From Streptomyces sennicomposti (GTDB taxonomy: Bacteria > Actinomycetota > Actinomycetes > Streptomycetales > Streptomycetaceae): a DNA stretch of 64,000 nt. Both the position numbers and the translations under genes were made by a program. The DNA is taken from assembly GCF_019890635.1 (NCBI RefSeq), contig NZ_JAIOAB010000028.1, positions 1 to 64,000 of the forward strand. The letters run 5' to 3'. The notes below the pieces were generated by a model, which worked only from the letters and a program-made list of their open reading frames with translations, did not search any database and had not been told where the DNA came from. Numbering within the stretch: the stretch's first letter is position 1; the number at the start of each line of letters is the position of its first letter. Below are positions 62,361 through 64,000 of the stretch, one piece after another.

Positions 62361-64000
62361 TCAGGCCGACTCGCCGCCGAAGCGCTCCTTGTACGCGGCC
62401 AGGTCGTCGTCCGTCAGCTTGGCGAACAGGACCGGCGGCACCGTGAACGGGGTGCCGGCGGGCACCGCGGTCAGGGACTTCGCCTCGTCGGCGGAGACCC
62501 AGGTCGCCGTGTCGTCGGGGAGGGCGAACGCCGAGCGCATCGCCTTCGCCGTCGTCGGGATGAACGGCTCGGAGACCACCGCGTAGAGGTGGATCAGGTT
62601 CATCGCCGTGCGCAGGGTGAGGGCCGCGCCGTCCTTGTCCGTCTTGATCTCCAGCCAGGGGGCCTTCTCCTCCAGGTAGGAGTTGCCCGCCGACCACAGC
62701 GCGCGCAACGCGGCGGCCGCCTTGCGGAACTGGATGGCCTCCATCTGCTCCTCGTACTCGGCGAGCAGACGCGCGATCTCCGCACCCAGCTTCGCCTCCG
62801 CCTCGCCCGGCTCGCCGCCCTGCGGGACCTCGTCGCCGAAGCGCTTGCGGGAGAAGGACAGGACGCGGTTGACGAAGTTGCCGAGGGTGTCGGCGAGGTC
62901 CTTGTTGACGGTGGCCGTGAAGTGCTCCCAGGTGAAGGACGAGTCGTCCGACTCCGGGGCGTTGGCCATCATGAAGTAGCGCCAGTAGTCGGCGGGCAGG
63001 ATCTCCAGCGCGTCGTGCGTGAAGACGCCGCGGTGCTGCGAGGTGGAGAACTTGCCGCCGTAGTAGTTCAGCCAGTTGAAGGCCTTGATGACGTCGACCT
63101 TCTTCCACGGCGCGCGGGTGCCGAGCAGGGTCGCCGGGAACATCACGCTGTGGAAGGGGACGTTGTCCTTGCCCATGAACTGCGTGTAGCGGACGTCCGC
63201 GTCCGACTCCCACCACCACGAGCGCCAGTCCCGGTTCTCCGGGTCCAGCTCCGCCCACTCCTTCGTCGAGCCGATGTACTCGATCGGCGCGTCGAACCAG
63301 ACGTAGAAGACCTTGCCCTCGGCGGCCAGGTCCGGCCAGGTGTCGGCCGGCACCGGGACGCCCCAGTCCAGGTCGCGGGTGATCGCGCGGTCGTGCAGGC
63401 CCTCGGTCAGCCACTTGCGGGCGATGGAGGAGGCCAGCACCGGCCAGTCGTCCGCGCGCTCGTCCACCCACGCCTCGACCTCGCCGGCCAGCGTCGACTG
63501 GAGCAGGAAGAGGTGCTTGGTCTCGCGGATCTCCAGGTCGGCGCTGCCGCTGATCGCGGAACGCGGCTCGATCAGGTCCGTCGGGTCCAGCACCCGGGTG
63601 CAGTTCTCGCACTGGTCGCCGCGGGCCTTGTCGTAGCCGCAGTGCGGGCAGGTGCCGATGATGTAGCGGTCGGGCAGGAAGCGGCCGTCGGCGTTGGAGT
63701 ACACCTGGCGGATGGCGCGCTCCTCGATGAAGCCGTTCGCCTTCAGCTCGCGGGCGATCTCCTGGGTGATCTCGTGGTTCTGCCGGGAGGAACTGCGGCC
63801 GAAGTGGTCGAAGGCCAGGCTGAAGCCGTCGTAGATCGCCTTCTGCGCGTCGTGCGCCTGGGCGCAGAACTCGGCGACCGGGATGCCCTGTTCCTTCGCG
63901 GCCAGTTCCGCGGGGGTGCCGTGCTCGTCGGTGGCGCAGATGTACAGCACGTCGTGGCCGCGCTGGCGCAGATAGCGGGAGTACACGTCCGCCGGGAGCA
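62361..64000 (-). CDS. metG: Methionyl-tRNA synthetase (5' part outside window)
   Basis: About 546 C-terminal residues of a class I MetRS are visible. The reading frame continues past 64000, so the start and HIGH motif are missing. Present are CATDEHGTPAE, a four-cysteine zinc knuckle (CPHCGYDKARGDQCENC) and the KMSKS-loop equivalent, which reads KFSTS in GGKFSTSQHRGVF. The anticodon-binding helical domain ends the chain, and no C-terminal tRNA-binding (EMAP-like) domain is present. The gene converges on aspS, with two terminators between them. Confidence 0.93.
   Translation of the reverse strand, partial: LPADVYSRYLRQRGHDVLYICATDEHGTPAELAAKEQGIPVAEFCAQAHDAQKAIYDGFSLAFDHFGRSSSRQNHEITQEIARELKANGFIEERAIRQVYSNADGRFLPDRYIIGTCPHCGYDKARGDQCENCTRVLDPTDLIEPRSAISGSADLEIRETKHLFLLQSTLAGEVEAWVDERADDWPVLASSIARKWLTEGLHDRAITRDLDWGVPVPADTWPDLAAEGKVFYVWFDAPIEYIGSTKEWAELDPENRDWRSWWWESDADVRYTQFMGKDNVPFHSVMFPATLLGTRAPWKKVDVIKAFNWLNYYGGKFSTSQHRGVFTHDALEILPADYWRYFMMANAPESDDSSFTWEHFTATVNKDLADTLGNFVNRVLSFSRKRFGDEVPQGGEPGEAEAKLGAEIARLLAEYEEQMEAIQFRKAAAALRALWSAGNSYLEEKAPWLEIKTDKDGAALTLRTAMNLIHLYAVVSEPFIPTTAKAMRSAFALPDDTATWVSADEAKSLTAVPAGTPFTVPPVLFAKLTDDDLAAYKERFGGESA

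Overview
The window looks like a core-chromosome segment of a Streptomyces (or very close actinomycete). GC is visibly above 70% with GC at third codon positions. GTG starts and 1-4 bp ATGA/GTGA gene overlaps are common. Many genes have a TANNNT-type -10 box only 6-7 bp before the start codon, which points to leaderless mRNAs. The gene content fits: Bpa proteasome activator, PASTA Ser/Thr kinase, PP2C/SpoIIE phosphatase, a mycothiol-dependent-isomerase-like protein and two branched-chain keto-acid dehydrogenase operons. A perfect 14-bp ParB site (parS) at 22050 and a one-mismatch copy at 60638, plus DnaA-box-like 9-mers, suggest a position near oriC. No tRNA, rRNA, CRISPR array or intact mobile element was seen.

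Layout. 1-3.8 kb: G-rich repeats, a DUF2252 protein, a J-domain protein and a rhodanese. 4.0-7.6 kb (minus): paaABCDE, the phenylacetyl-CoA epoxidase operon. 8.1-11.1 kb: an overlapping DUF5819 / HTTM / TrmH trio. 11.1-15.1 kb: paaN, a 3-hydroxyacyl-CoA dehydrogenase and a TetR regulator. 15.1-19.4 kb: an Lrp/AsnC regulator and a first E1alpha/E1beta/E2 operon. TetR-type palindromes of the PaaR pattern lie before paaA, between paaN and the dehydrogenase, and (one mismatch) before the first bkd operon, so these units may form one regulon.

19.5-24.2 kb: a MobA-like nucleotidyltransferase, MoeA and a 2TM-RCK potassium channel in one overlapping unit, then a quinone oxidoreductase. 24.4-31.6 kb: a proline/alanine-rich surface protein, a PadR regulator, Bpa, two Ser/Thr kinases reading away from each other, and an APH-type phosphotransferase. 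32.1-35.8 kb: a second bkd operon behind a promoter with two matching palindromes. 36-42.9 kb: a BRO-N-domain regulator with a cluster of TTCAC half-sites, a D,D-carboxypeptidase, a GntR/MFS pair, a mycothiol-isomerase-like protein, a nitrilase-family amidase and a LURP-one protein.

43-50 kb: an NHL-repeat thioredoxin-like protein, a small membrane protein, an M18 aminopeptidase, a large acyl-CoA dehydrogenase, a secreted BP74-like protein and an SseB protein. 50.7-54.6 kb: a pirin, an unusual sigma factor fused to a membrane segment and an extracytoplasmic CAP domain, and an antisense-overlapping protein with an IS5-type transposase N-terminal domain. 55-64 kb: an M4 metalloprotease, an AI-2E-type permease, a PAS/GAF/PP2C/ATPase phosphatase, aspS and the 3' part of metG, which is cut by the window edge.
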